Positions 15,882-25,345 of a stretch of 64,000 nucleotides of DNA are shown here, one piece after another. This stretch comes from Niabella beijingensis. GTDB lineage: Bacteria > Bacteroidota > Bacteroidia > Chitinophagales > Chitinophagaceae. Positions within the stretch are counted from its first letter, which is position 1; each line of letters opens with the position of its first letter. The notes below the pieces were generated by a model that was given only the letters and a program-made list of their open reading frames with translations, ran no database searches and was not told the origin of the DNA. The translations under genes and the position numbers were made by a program. The stretch lies in assembly GCF_020034665.1 (NCBI RefSeq), contig NZ_JAIQDI010000002.1, forward strand, positions 2,542,001 to 2,606,000, in the 5' to 3' direction.

Positions 15882-18806
15882 ATGAATATTTTAGACGCTC
15901 AATCAACAGAATTTGTAAGACGCCATATTGGTCCGGATGCCGCTGAAACTGCGAAAATGCTGGAGCAGGCGGGTCTTGACAACATGGAGGCATTGATGGA
16001 AAAAACCGTTCCGGCCGGGATCCGGATGCCGCACCAGCTGAACGTTCCAAAGCCGATGAGTGAAAATGAATACCTGCGGCACATCAAAAATGTGTCACTG
16101 AAAAATAAGATCTTCCATAACTATATCGGCCAGGGATACTATGGCACGATCACCCCGTCGGTGATCCAGCGCAATATCTTTGAAAACCCGGGCTGGTATA
16201 CACAGTATACGCCGTATCAGGCCGAGATCTCACAGGGAAGGCTGGAAAGCCTGCTGAATTTCCAGACCGTTATCAGCGACCTTACCGGATTGCCACTGGC
16301 CAATGCATCCCTGCTGGATGAGGCTACGGCCGCCGCCGAGGCAATGGGCATGTTCTTTCATTCAAAAAACCGTTCGGAAGCCATTCAGAAACCTAAATTC
16401 TTCCTGGACAGCGAGGTGTTTCCGCAAACGAAAGATGTACTGTATACAAGGGCCCGGCCTTTTGGCATCGAGATCGTGGAAGGGCGTTATCAGGATGCGG
16501 AGATCACCGACGCCTATTTTGGCGCACTGGTACAATATCCGAATAACAAGGGAAGTATTGAAGACTACCGGTCCTTTATCGAAACGGTACACGCTGCCGG
16601 CGGTTATGTGGCCATGGCTACCGACCTGCTTGCGCTGACCCTGTTGACCCCTCCGGGGGAACTGGGCACCGATGTAGCCATCGGTTCCGCACAGCGTTTT
16701 GGTGTACCGCTGGGCTATGGCGGCCCGCATGCGGCGTTCATGACCGCAACCGACGAATTCAAACGGACCATTCCCGGACGTATCATCGGTATCAGTGAGG
16801 ATGCCGGCGGCAACCGGGCGCTCCGCATGGCCCTGCAAACCCGCGAGCAGCATATCAAACGCGAAAAAGCCACTTCCAATATCTGTACCGCCCAGGCGCT
16901 CCTGGCCAATATGGCCGCCATGTATGCCGTATATCACGGACCGGAAGGCCTTCGGAAAATAGCAGAACGCGTCGCCATCTTTACCCAGATCGTTGGTGAA
17001 GCTATTGAAGCACGCGGTTTCCGGCTGATTAGCGATCGCTATTTTGATACCATCGTGGTAAAAGTGAACAACAGCACTCCCATCCTGGAAAAAGCAGAAA
17101 GACAGCGTATCAATTTAAGACAGATCGATCACCAGCATATCGGCATTTCTCTCGATGAAACCGTTATCATTGAGGATCTGTACGACCTTATCAACTGTTT
17201 TGAAGACGATGCCGCACCGGTGTCCTTCACGCTCAGTGCCGGCGAAACCCTGCGACATATCCCGGAAGCGCTGACCCGGACATCCGTCTATCTTACGCAC
17301 CCGGTATTCAATACGTATCACAGCGAGAGCAAAATGATGCGTTATATCAAATACCTGGAGAACAAAGACCTTTCTTTAAATACATCCATGATCTCCCTGG
17401 GCAGTTGCACCATGAAGCTCAATGCTGCCACGGAAATGATCCCGCTGAGCTGGGCACACTGGGCCAATATCCATCCCTTTGCTCCTGCGCAGCAGGCGGC
17501 GGGGTACAAACAGATCGCGGACGAGCTCGGTCAGTACCTTTGTGAGATCACGGCCTTTGATGCCTGCAGCCTGCAACCCAACAGCGGCGCACAGGGCGAA
17601 TATGCCGGTCTCCTTACTATAAAAGCCTATCACGAAGCGCAGGGCAATCCACAGCGGAACGTCCTGCTGATCCCGATCTCGGCGCACGGCACCAACCCCG
17701 CTTCAGCGGTAATGGCCGGCATGAAAGTGGTGGTGGTAAAAGCGCTGGAGAACGGCTATATCGATATAGAAGACCTGAAGGCCAAGGCCACACAATACAG
17801 GGATACGCTTGCAGGGATCATGATCACTTACCCCAGCACCTACGGTGTTTATGAGGAAACGGTAAAGGAGATCAACCAGATCATACACGATAACGGCGGA
17901 CAGGTATATATGGATGGCGCCAACATGAATGCACAGGTAGGTCTTACCGCGCCCGGTTTGATTGGGGCGGATGTTTGTCACCTCAACCTGCATAAGACTT
18001 TTGCCATCCCGCATGGCGGCGGAGGCCCCGGCATGGGACCGATCTGCGTGAAGGCGCACCTGGCTCAACACCTGCCGGGTCACATAGCCCTGCACAGAGC
18101 AAAAACCATTTCCATCGAAGGCAACGGCCAGGCCCATACTCCGGAAAGAGTAGCCACACACGAAGGCGCAGTTTCGGCGGCACCTTATGGCTCTGCCTCC
18201 ATCCTGCTGATCTCTTATGCCTATATCCGCATGTTGGGTGCAGAAGGATTAAAAAAGGCCACGGCCTACGCGATCCTGAACGCCAACTACATGCGGGCAC
18301 GGCTGGCAGAAGGCTTTGACATATTATACACCAACAACAATAACCTGTGCGCGCATGAGTTCATCGTAGACCTGCGCCCCTTCAAAAAAACAGCACAGGT
18401 GGAAGCGGAAGATGTGGCCAAAAGACTGATGGATTATGGTTTCCATGCCCCTACCATGAGCTTTCCCGTTCCGGGAACCATTATGATCGAGCCCACTGAA
18501 AGCGAGGATAAAGCAGAGCTGGACCGCTTCTGCGATGCCCTGCAAAACATCCGCAAAGAGATCGCCCGGATCGAATCCGGAGAGTGGGATGCAAAAGACA
18601 ACCCCTTAAAAAATGCGCCCCATACCCAGCAAACAGTGATCAGCAGCAACTGGGCGCATCCTTATACCCGCGAAGAAGCTGCATTTCCGCTGCCCTATGT
18701 GGCACATAATAAATTCTGGCCTTCGGTCTCCCGCGTAAACAATACACTGGGCGACCGGAACCTGATCTGTACCTGCGAGCCCGTTGAAGCATATATGGAG
18801 GCCTAG
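15882..18806 (+). CDS. gcvP: Glycine dehydrogenase (decarboxylating), glycine cleavage P-protein
   Basis: 974 residues, the full length of the fused homodimeric P-protein. It opens with FVRRHIGPDAAETAKML and YYGTITPSVIQRNI. The PLP lysine lies in HLNLHKTFAIPHGGGGPGMGP at about residue 705. The enzyme decarboxylates glycine and loads the aminomethyl group on the lipoyl H-protein. It ends with LICTCEPVEAYM, typical for the family. No gcvT or gcvH is adjacent, common in Bacteroidota. Both the N- and C-terminal aminotransferase-like halves are intact. Confidence 0.97.
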   Translation: MNILDAQSTEFVRRHIGPDAAETAKMLEQAGLDNMEALMEKTVPAGIRMPHQLNVPKPMSENEYLRHIKNVSLKNKIFHNYIGQGYYGTITPSVIQRNIFENPGWYTQYTPYQAEISQGRLESLLNFQTVISDLTGLPLANASLLDEATAAAEAMGMFFHSKNRSEAIQKPKFFLDSEVFPQTKDVLYTRARPFGIEIVEGRYQDAEITDAYFGALVQYPNNKGSIEDYRSFIETVHAAGGYVAMATDLLALTLLTPPGELGTDVAIGSAQRFGVPLGYGGPHAAFMTATDEFKRTIPGRIIGISEDAGGNRALRMALQTREQHIKREKATSNICTAQALLANMAAMYAVYHGPEGLRKIAERVAIFTQIVGEAIEARGFRLISDRYFDTIVVKVNNSTPILEKAERQRINLRQIDHQHIGISLDETVIIEDLYDLINCFEDDAAPVSFTLSAGETLRHIPEALTRTSVYLTHPVFNTYHSESKMMRYIKYLENKDLSLNTSMISLGSCTMKLNAATEMIPLSWAHWANIHPFAPAQQAAGYKQIADELGQYLCEITAFDACSLQPNSGAQGEYAGLLTIKAYHEAQGNPQRNVLLIPISAHGTNPASAVMAGMKVVVVKALENGYIDIEDLKAKATQYRDTLAGIMITYPSTYGVYEETVKEINQIIHDNGGQVYMDGANMNAQVGLTAPGLIGADVCHLNLHKTFAIPHGGGGPGMGPICVKAHLAQHLPGHIALHRAKTISIEGNGQAHTPERVATHEGAVSAAPYGSASILLISYAYIRMLGAEGLKKATAYAILNANYMRARLAEGFDILYTNNNNLCAHEFIVDLRPFKKTAQVEAEDVAKRLMDYGFHAPTMSFPVPGTIMIEPTESEDKAELDRFCDALQNIRKEIARIESGEWDAKDNPLKNAPHTQQTVISSNWAHPYTREEAAFPLPYVAHNKFWPSVSRVNNTLGDRNLICTCEPVEAYMEA

Positions 18807-18912
18807 AGGTGAAAATAAATGGTGAAAGGTGCGGCGCTGAAAGCTGATCACTGATTGCTGAAAACTCAAATCCCAACTCTCCATCCAGATCAACAGTGAA
18901 AATAGGACAAAC

Positions 18913-18946
18913 AAAAAAGGCTCATTTTTAAGTGAGCCTTTTTTTA
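18913..18946. terminator. Bidirectional terminator between gcvP and infC
   Basis: Stem GGCTCA/TGAGCC is flanked by A-runs on the left and T-runs on the right, so it can act as an intrinsic terminator on both strands for these convergent genes. Confidence 0.85.
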
Positions 18947-18967
18947 TAAAAACAATTAAAAAAATCC

Positions 18968-19585
18968 TTATTTCTTTTTTGCGGATTTCGGGGCGATCAT
19001 CGCCAGCATGCGACGGCCTTCCAGTTTCGGCATATTTTCCAGTGTGCCAAATTCTGCCAGCCGTTCTGCAAATTTCAATAACAACAACTGTCCGCGATCC
19101 TGAAACTGGATGGCCCGGCCTTTGAACTGAACGTAGGCTTTCACCTTGTTACCTTCTTTCAAAAAGCCTTCAGCATGCTTGGCCTTGAAATCAAAATCGT
19201 GCTCATCCGTATTAGGGGTGAACCGGATCTCTTTGATCTCAGTAGCCTTGCTTTTTGCCTTCAGTTCTTTATCCTTTTTCTTTTTATCGTATAAAAACTT
19301 ATTATAATCAATGATACGGCAAACGGGCGGATCCACTTTCGGTGAGATTTCCACCAGATCCAGCTCCATACCCTGGGCCATTTTCAGGGCTTCCTGTGTC
19401 GGGTAAATGCCCTGCTCTACGTTGTCGCCAACAAGTCTTACCTGGGGAACGCGAATGTGATGATTGATGCGGTGTTCAGCTTCTTTTTGAGGTTGGAATC
19501 GACCTTTAAATCGATTGTTGTTATTACCTCCCGGCCGGAATCCTGTGCCGGGCGGTCTGTAAGTTGGTTTTTGTGGTACTGCCAT
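18968..19585 (-). CDS. infC: Translation initiation factor IF-3
   Basis: 205 residues. After a basic Asn/Gly-rich N-terminal extension come the IF-3 N-domain (RVPQVRLVGDNVEQGIYPT, LDLVEISPKVDPPVCRIIDY), a lysine-rich linker (YDKKKKDKELKAKSK) and the C-domain (EIRFTPNTDEHDFDFK, VKAYVQFKGRAIQF). It binds the 30S subunit and proofreads initiation. It starts with ATG, unlike the rare start codons of enterobacterial infC. It is followed by a terminator rather than rpmI-rplT, the usual neighbours, and is preceded by era 160 bp upstream. Confidence 0.96.
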   Translation of the reverse strand: MAVPQKPTYRPPGTGFRPGGNNNNRFKGRFQPQKEAEHRINHHIRVPQVRLVGDNVEQGIYPTQEALKMAQGMELDLVEISPKVDPPVCRIIDYNKFLYDKKKKDKELKAKSKATEIKEIRFTPNTDEHDFDFKAKHAEGFLKEGNKVKAYVQFKGRAIQFQDRGQLLLLKFAERLAEFGTLENMPKLEGRRMLAMIAPKSAKKK

Positions 19586-19649
19586 TTATCTTTTAAAATT
19601 CTCCCGCTGCCCCTCCCGTGGAGCAACGTAAATGTTGTTTTTTTGATGA

Positions 19650-19665
19650 GCCCTACGGGTAGGGC
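19650..19665 (-). other. Hairpin in the infC leader
   Basis: GCCCTAC pairs perfectly with GTAGGGC around a 2-nt loop, about 65-80 nt upstream of the infC ATG. A TATTTTTG box overlaps its upstream side on the minus strand and could be a -7 element. It has no U-tract. It could be a leader structure or a DNA dyad. Confidence 0.3.
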
Positions 19666-19744
19666 AAAAATATTCAATAACAAATATGATGAAATATTGT
19701 CGTTCCTGCAATTTTATTTTTCCTGTGACACCCTGCCCGGCGGA

Positions 19745-20617
19745 TCAGGAACCGTACCCGTACTCTTTCAGATACAGCTCATTGTCGCGCCATTTGGGCT
19801 TCACTTTTATAAACAATTCCAGGAACACCTTCTGATCCAGAAACGCTTCAATATCTTTCCGGGCCGCGGTGCCCAGTTTTTTTACCATACTTCCTTTTTC
19901 ACCGATAAGGATCGCTTTCTGGGTTTCCCGGTGCACAATAATATCCGCAACGATCTTTACCAGGGTCTGTTTTTCCTTGAACTCCCTTACGAGTACGGCG
20001 GTATGATACGGGATTTCATCCTGCGCCAGTTCGTACACTTTCTCCCGGATCAGTTCACTTACGAAAAATTTTGTGGGCAGATCGCTGATATCATCCGTAT
20101 CGTAAAACGGCGCACCTTCCGGAAGCAATTCCACTACCGGTTTGATGAAATCATCCAGTCCGGCACCTGCCAGCGCAGATATAGCAACAATCTTTTTGTA
20201 ATAAGGTTTATTTTTAAAATAATCAATGCAGGCCTGTACTTTGTCGCGCGGGGCTGTATCTGTTTTATTGATCACCAGCACGCAGGGCACTTTAAGATGA
20301 AGCCCGGAAAACAATTGGTCGTTCTCTTCCCAGTCATCGTTCACATCCATGATCAGCAGGGCCACATCGGCATCTTCCAGCGCACCTTTTACGGACTGCA
20401 TCATTTTCTCATGCAATCTATACCGGGGCTCTATGATCCCGGGCGTATCAGAAAAAATGATCTGGTATTCTTTTTCCGTCAGAATGGCCTTGATCCTGTG
20501 GCGGGTTGTCTGCACTTTAGAGGACACGATCGCCAGTTTCTCCCCCATCAGGGCATTCAGCAGGGTACTTTTTCCTGCATTGGGTTTCCCAAATATGTTT
20601 ACAAATCCGGATTTCAT
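19745..20617 (-). CDS. era: GTPase Era (30S ribosome assembly)
   Basis: 290 residues from the ATG at 20617 (MKSGFVN). GTPase motifs in order: G1 GKPNAGKSTL, G2 TTRHR, G3 DTPG, G4 NKTD, then the C-terminal KH domain (KAILIGEKGSMVKKLGTAARKDIE). Era binds the 3' end of 16S rRNA and is needed for small-subunit maturation. The upstream in-frame ATG at 20635 adds only MVIFAG and is less conserved in type. It lies upstream of infC on the same strand. Confidence 0.96.
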   Translation of the reverse strand: MKSGFVNIFGKPNAGKSTLLNALMGEKLAIVSSKVQTTRHRIKAILTEKEYQIIFSDTPGIIEPRYRLHEKMMQSVKGALEDADVALLIMDVNDDWEENDQLFSGLHLKVPCVLVINKTDTAPRDKVQACIDYFKNKPYYKKIVAISALAGAGLDDFIKPVVELLPEGAPFYDTDDISDLPTKFFVSELIREKVYELAQDEIPYHTAVLVREFKEKQTLVKIVADIIVHRETQKAILIGEKGSMVKKLGTAARKDIEAFLDQKVFLELFIKVKPKWRDNELYLKEYGYGS

Positions 20618-20858
20618 TCCTGCAAAAATAACCAAAACAAAAGCTCCGGCATCAACTAAGTATCCGGGAGAAGGTCCAGACAGGTACCAGAATACCCCGG
20701 CTGCTTAATATTTTATATAGCTTAGTATAAAAACATGATTACCAGTATAAAATATTTTGAAAAAACACCTGAAACAGATCATTTTCCCCGCCGGACCGGA
20801 CACCGCCTATTTCCTGTTGAGTTTTGAATAACCACAACCTATAATTCAGGGGTGGCGG

Positions 20859-22619
20859 CTATTTTCTTACTGCCATAACCGTTTTGGAGTAATGCTTCTT
20901 ACCATCTTTATCCACCTGTGCAATGCGGATAAACAGTGTTGAAGTGGAATCCGGCTTTACGCCTACCTGTTTATTACAGGCAATAGCACCAAACAAAAGC
21001 ACGATAACAGCCATACATTTTACATGCAATAAATACCTTCTTCTTCCAAAAGAGAAAAGCAAGGGCAGCAGCACCAATGACGCAAAGCTGAGTGCTCCTG
21101 CCGAAGTACTAAAATCATATTCAAGGGGTATAGAGGAGTTGCCATCCGTAGCTGCGGAAGCGACCGTACCCAACTTTTTAAATACCACCCCATCAAGTGA
21201 ACCTTCAACATTATAATGCGAACAGTTTTGTTCCTCCAGGGTTTCCCAGGCCACCTTCAGATTACCGTCCGTAATGGCAGCGCTCAGCGTGCCGAAGGTC
21301 ACCGGTAAAACGCCGTCAGAAGCCAGTTTAACCACCCAGGTATCACTGGTCCCGGTACCATGATTGCCCGAAGCATCTCCATCGTTAGAAGAAGCAAAGC
21401 CGGAAACCACATAGCCGCCGTCAGCCGTTTGCTGTATCCCAAAGGCCTCGTCCGCCACACTGCCCCCCAATGATTTTTCCCATTGAAGCGCACCTGCGGC
21501 ATTCAGTCTTATCAACCAGTAATCAAAACCACCATGGTTTCCCGTCACATCGCCATTTGTTGAATTCGAGTAACCTGCAATAACTGAACCGCCATCGGAA
21601 ACGGGGGCCATGCAAGCTGCTTGCTCGACGCCGGAACCACCAAAAGAGTTTTGCCATTGAATAATGCCAAGTCCGTTTAACTTTACCACCCAGTAATCAA
21701 AACCACCATGGTTATTGCTAACATCGCCATCCGTCGAATTGGAGCGCCCTGCCACGGTATAACCACCATCAGTGGTCTGCAACACCGAAAAGGCCTGATC
21801 GCTCCCGGAGCCTCCTAATAATCGCTGCCATTGGATGTTGCCGGTAGCATCCAGCTTCACCATCCAGTAATCATTACTGCCATGTCCCGTAGCGGTTACA
21901 TCACCACTATTGCTGGAAAGAGAATGTCCTGCTATAATATAACCGTTATCAACAGTGGGCGCTACCCAGTTTGCAAGTTCGTCCTGTGCGCCACCCAGTA
22001 ATTTTTGCCATTGAACAGTGCCTCCCGCATCCAGCTTTACCACCCAGTAATCGTAGTTCCCATGATTGGCACCCACATCCCCGCTGTTACTGGAATTGGT
22101 GTGTCCTGCCACTATATAGCCGCCATCAGGCGTCTGCCGTATACACCTGGCGATTTCAGATCCACTCCCGCCAAGTGACCGCTGCCACTGTGTGCTGCCC
22201 GACGCTGCTAATTTTATGATCCAGTAGTTGGGACCTCCGGTACCACCAGCTGCATCATAACCGGCAAGGATGTAGCCGCCATCGGTTGTTTGTTGCACCG
22301 AATAAGCGATCTCAGCACCCGCGGTGCCAAACGACCGCTCCCACTGGAGTATTCCGAAATTATCGAGTTTCACCACCCAATAATCATACCCGCCATACCC
22401 AACGGAAACATCACCATCATTCGACTGGGTGTAACCCGTTACAATATAGCCGCCATCTGCTGTTTGTTGTACGGACGCACCCATTTCCGCACCGCTGCCT
22501 CCAAGCATTTTCTGCCACTGGACGGCAGGAGCCTGCGCCTGCACAAAATAAAAAGCAAAACAGCATAGCACAAGAAAAGCAATTTTCTTTGCATAGAGGG
22601 TTGCAGTAGACAAACACAT
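20859..22619 (-). CDS. Secreted seven-repeat (beta-propeller-like) protein with split FN3-like C-terminus (family A tail)
   Basis: 586 residues from the ATG at 22619. A signal peptide (IAFLVLCCFAFYFVQAQA) is followed by seven repeats of about 52-60 residues. Each repeat has the pattern WQ-x-GGSGxE, QTxDGGYIVAG, NSxxGDV and DYWVVKL. Seven such units suggest a seven-bladed propeller. The rest matches the tails of the two family A proteins: VAWETLEEQNCSHYNVEGS, DGNSSIPLEYDFS, a hydrophobic stretch, GRRRYLL, a second hydrophobic stretch with GAIACNK, then FIRIAQVDKDGKKHYSK. So this C-terminal module is attached to unrelated ectodomains. Envelope protein of unknown role. Confidence 0.85.
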   Translation of the reverse strand: MCLSTATLYAKKIAFLVLCCFAFYFVQAQAPAVQWQKMLGGSGAEMGASVQQTADGGYIVTGYTQSNDGDVSVGYGGYDYWVVKLDNFGILQWERSFGTAGAEIAYSVQQTTDGGYILAGYDAAGGTGGPNYWIIKLAASGSTQWQRSLGGSGSEIARCIRQTPDGGYIVAGHTNSSNSGDVGANHGNYDYWVVKLDAGGTVQWQKLLGGAQDELANWVAPTVDNGYIIAGHSLSSNSGDVTATGHGSNDYWMVKLDATGNIQWQRLLGGSGSDQAFSVLQTTDGGYTVAGRSNSTDGDVSNNHGGFDYWVVKLNGLGIIQWQNSFGGSGVEQAACMAPVSDGGSVIAGYSNSTNGDVTGNHGGFDYWLIRLNAAGALQWEKSLGGSVADEAFGIQQTADGGYVVSGFASSNDGDASGNHGTGTSDTWVVKLASDGVLPVTFGTLSAAITDGNLKVAWETLEEQNCSHYNVEGSLDGVVFKKLGTVASAATDGNSSIPLEYDFSTSAGALSFASLVLLPLLFSFGRRRYLLHVKCMAVIVLLFGAIACNKQVGVKPDSTSTLFIRIAQVDKDGKKHYSKTVMAVRK

Positions 22620-22935
22620 CACAAAGTAATTTTGAAGTTTACCGCCCCTGGAAATCGGGTCGATTGGCTAAAGGACGGCGCGACAGTTACTTTGCAAACT
22701 TAGAAAAACAAATCCATCCTGCAAAAACAAACGGGCCCCCGGTCTGTAGATGGACCGACAAGCTCATCGTCTTTACTTGGAACATCCTTATGCTATGAGA
22801 TGCAACACTTTAATGTTTGAACGTAATCACATATGCCTAGTAACACCTCCGGCAATCTTCGTTTCTGAAATAGCAATCGTGTCTGAAGTCAGCTCAAGCA
22901 ACTGATGTTTTTGTATTATACAGCATTGTAAACCG
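22620..22935. other. Intergenic region, no gene seen
   Basis: About 315 bp upstream of the propeller-repeat gene. AT-rich around 22690-22720 and 22900-22930. No frame, hairpin with U-tract or clear repeat recognised. Confidence 0.4.
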
Positions 22936-23076
22936 CTATTTTTTCAGCAGGGCCCACCAGGCAATTGCCAGCCAGACCAATCCTTTTATAAGAAAAAATA
23001 AAAAGCCCCATACGCCTACGCGTTTGAACCAGCGTTTTACTGCAGGGCTCTTCCATTTATCCGGTATGCGGCTCAT
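22936..23076 (-). CDS. Small membrane protein (46 aa), unknown function
   Basis: ATG at 23074-23076, TAG at 22936-22938. It starts MSRIPDKWKSPAVKRWFKR, a strongly basic amphipathic segment, then one hydrophobic Trp-rich helix (VWGFLFFLIKGLVWLAIAWW) and a short LLKK end. Positive charges at the N-terminus suggest the N-terminus is cytoplasmic. The composition is unlike random translation, so I consider it a real small gene. Not recognised; it stands between the propeller-repeat gene and the LTA-synthase-like gene on the same strand. Confidence 0.6.
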   Translation of the reverse strand: MSRIPDKWKSPAVKRWFKRVGVWGFLFFLIKGLVWLAIAWWALLKK

Positions 23077-23211
23077 TCGTTGCAAATTACAGGATTAACC
23101 GTATCCACGGGTCCATTCCCATCCTACTGCAAACTTACAGGAGTACCGCCTTTTTTATTTCCTAAAAAGGGAAAAAGATGCAACCTGGCTCCAGGCAGGG
23201 ATGTTGCTACT

Positions 23212-25254
23212 TTAAGGCAGCAACCGTGGTTGTTTTTCATTGTTCCGGACCGTCACCTGTTGCTGCAGCGTTTTCATTTTTCCGTTTTTGAAACGCTCGC
23301 TGGCCGTTTCGTAGTACGAAATCGTCTGATTTACCAGGTCCCGGCGTTTTGTTCCTGTTTCTGACAGCGAACTGCCGGAAACACGGAACTGTTTTACCTG
23401 TTTTCGGTCATCGATCTGGGTGAACAAACTGTCCTTTAACATGCCCAGCGTGCGGTAGTTGCCGATAAAAGCACGCTCATCACCCGGTTTTACCTGGTTG
23501 ATGTCTTTGCCATACAGATCGGTATTATAGCTCCATCCCAGGTAACCGAACAGGGTAGGCATCAGATCGATCTGCGAGGTAAGCCGGTTGATCATCTCCG
23601 GTTTACGCGGCAGGTTGCAGATGATGGCCGGAATATGGTGTTTGTCGATATTGATCTCCCATTTCCCGGCACTACTTGCGCAATGGTCTGCCACTATAAC
23701 AAATACAGTGTTATTAAACCACGGCTTCTTCCCCGCCATTGCTATAAACTGGCCCAGTGCATAATCCGTATATTTTACTGCAGCGTCCCTGTTGCCCTGC
23801 GGCAGATCGATCCGCCCTCCGGGAAACGTATAGGGCTTGTGGTTGGAGGTGGTCATCACAAATTCAAAGAACGGCGTGTTGGCTGCATTGCTTTTATCCG
23901 CATATTTGATGGCCTGTGTGTACAGGTCTTCATCGCAGATGCCCCAGGCATTTTCAAAATGCACTTCGCTGTCCGGTATAGTATAGCGGTGTGTTGTAAT
24001 TTTATCCGACAGGGGGTTACCGCGGTTCCGGTCAACGATGTCAAATCCCTGTCCCCCGAAAAAATTGTTCATGTTATCAAAATAACCATCCCCTCCGTAT
24101 ATGAACCAGGGGTGATAGGCTTTTTGTTTCAGGATCGTAGCGATGGAGAACAATCCCCTGTTATCCGGCCGTCTTACAATACTGTTACCGGGTGTTGGCG
24201 GTACCGAAAGGGTAAGTGCCTCCATTCCCCGTACGGTTCTTGTTCCTGTGGCATAGAGATTGGTAAAGAAAATGCCCTTTGTTGCCAGGCTGTCGTAGTT
24301 GGGAGTAAGCCCGTTTCTGTTTCCGAACGCTGAAAGAAAATCTGCACTAAAGCTTTCAATGGCGATCAGGACAATATTGGGACGTTGCTCATTGCTGCCT
24401 GCTGTAGATCGTGTTATGGCATCCCAGTTGCCGGAAGTATAGCTTTGATTCTGTTGCAGCAGGTCTTTCTTCAATATTGCATACGCCGTTCCTGCCGCTA
24501 TTTTCGGGTAAAACTTTTCATAATCCAGCTCATTGGAGCGGTAGGCTGCAAAAAAAGAAAAAACACCATTCTTACCCAGCTCATTGATCACCTGGTTATT
24601 GCTGAAATCGGCCTGCTCGTTTTTCAATACGGTCAACAACAACACGGTCACTGCCAAAACCGGCACCGCATAAACTGCCCGGGTAGTTATCAGCCGCCGG
24701 TCGGAAAAAGCATTTCGCAGGACCCCGCCTTTTTTCAGCAGCAGGAATGTAAGCACCACCATTGCTATCAGCACGGCAATGATCAGGGGCAGCGGGTACG
24801 ACTGGTTGATATTTGCCACCACTTCATAGGTATAGATCAGATAATCCACCGCAATAAAATTGAACCGCACGCCAAATTCATCCCAGAAGGGAAGTTCCGC
24901 CAGCAGGCTGAAATAAATGATACACAATACGATCGCCAGGTATCCGTAAGTCACAATCCGGTCGAACAATGATCCGATCCACCGGCCCGGGAGCACCAGC
25001 AGGTACACCACATACAAAAGCAAAAAGCAGGATCCCGCCGCAAGGTCGTAAACAAACCCCGTGATGAAAGCCCATGCAATACGGAACAGCGAAAGATCCA
25101 CGTCCTTCGCAGACCAGACAAGAAACGTCACTCTTATTAAAAAGGAAAGAACCAGGTACCACCCCAGCAGCACAAAGAAAACAGTAAATCTGCCCTGCAG
25201 TGCCTTCCGGGATAACTGCCTCCCTCCCGTTTTTAGCCCCATGTTTTTGTTCAT
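23212..25254 (-). CDS. LTA synthase family sulfatase-type phosphotransferase
   Basis: 680 residues from MNKNMGLK (a start four codons upstream is also possible). About five N-terminal membrane helices are followed by a periplasmic alkaline-phosphatase-like domain: NIVLIAIESFSADFL (metal-binding start), GTRTVRGMEAL with the candidate nucleophile Thr, YGGDGYFDNM and FVIVADHCA. The family transfers glycerol-phosphate, phosphoethanolamine or similar groups to envelope glycans or lipids. In Gram-negative Bacteroidota the substrate is unknown. It sits upstream of the 46-aa gene on the same strand. Confidence 0.88.
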   Translation of the reverse strand: MNKNMGLKTGGRQLSRKALQGRFTVFFVLLGWYLVLSFLIRVTFLVWSAKDVDLSLFRIAWAFITGFVYDLAAGSCFLLLYVVYLLVLPGRWIGSLFDRIVTYGYLAIVLCIIYFSLLAELPFWDEFGVRFNFIAVDYLIYTYEVVANINQSYPLPLIIAVLIAMVVLTFLLLKKGGVLRNAFSDRRLITTRAVYAVPVLAVTVLLLTVLKNEQADFSNNQVINELGKNGVFSFFAAYRSNELDYEKFYPKIAAGTAYAILKKDLLQQNQSYTSGNWDAITRSTAGSNEQRPNIVLIAIESFSADFLSAFGNRNGLTPNYDSLATKGIFFTNLYATGTRTVRGMEALTLSVPPTPGNSIVRRPDNRGLFSIATILKQKAYHPWFIYGGDGYFDNMNNFFGGQGFDIVDRNRGNPLSDKITTHRYTIPDSEVHFENAWGICDEDLYTQAIKYADKSNAANTPFFEFVMTTSNHKPYTFPGGRIDLPQGNRDAAVKYTDYALGQFIAMAGKKPWFNNTVFVIVADHCASSAGKWEINIDKHHIPAIICNLPRKPEMINRLTSQIDLMPTLFGYLGWSYNTDLYGKDINQVKPGDERAFIGNYRTLGMLKDSLFTQIDDRKQVKQFRVSGSSLSETGTKRRDLVNQTISYYETASERFKNGKMKTLQQQVTVRNNEKQPRLLP

Positions 25255-25345
25255 TGAAAAATGCAAAGTACCGTTCCAATTTCGAAGAAATTCTGAATTC
25301 CGGGGAACGGATGAAGTCCGGAAGCAGGAGCGGCCCCTGTTTTAC

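Noticed and set aside
19457-20659. A 400-codon open frame antisense to era and infC
   Set aside because: It overlaps two strongly conserved genes on the other strand and its translation is low-complexity Phe/His-rich, typical of antisense shadow frames.
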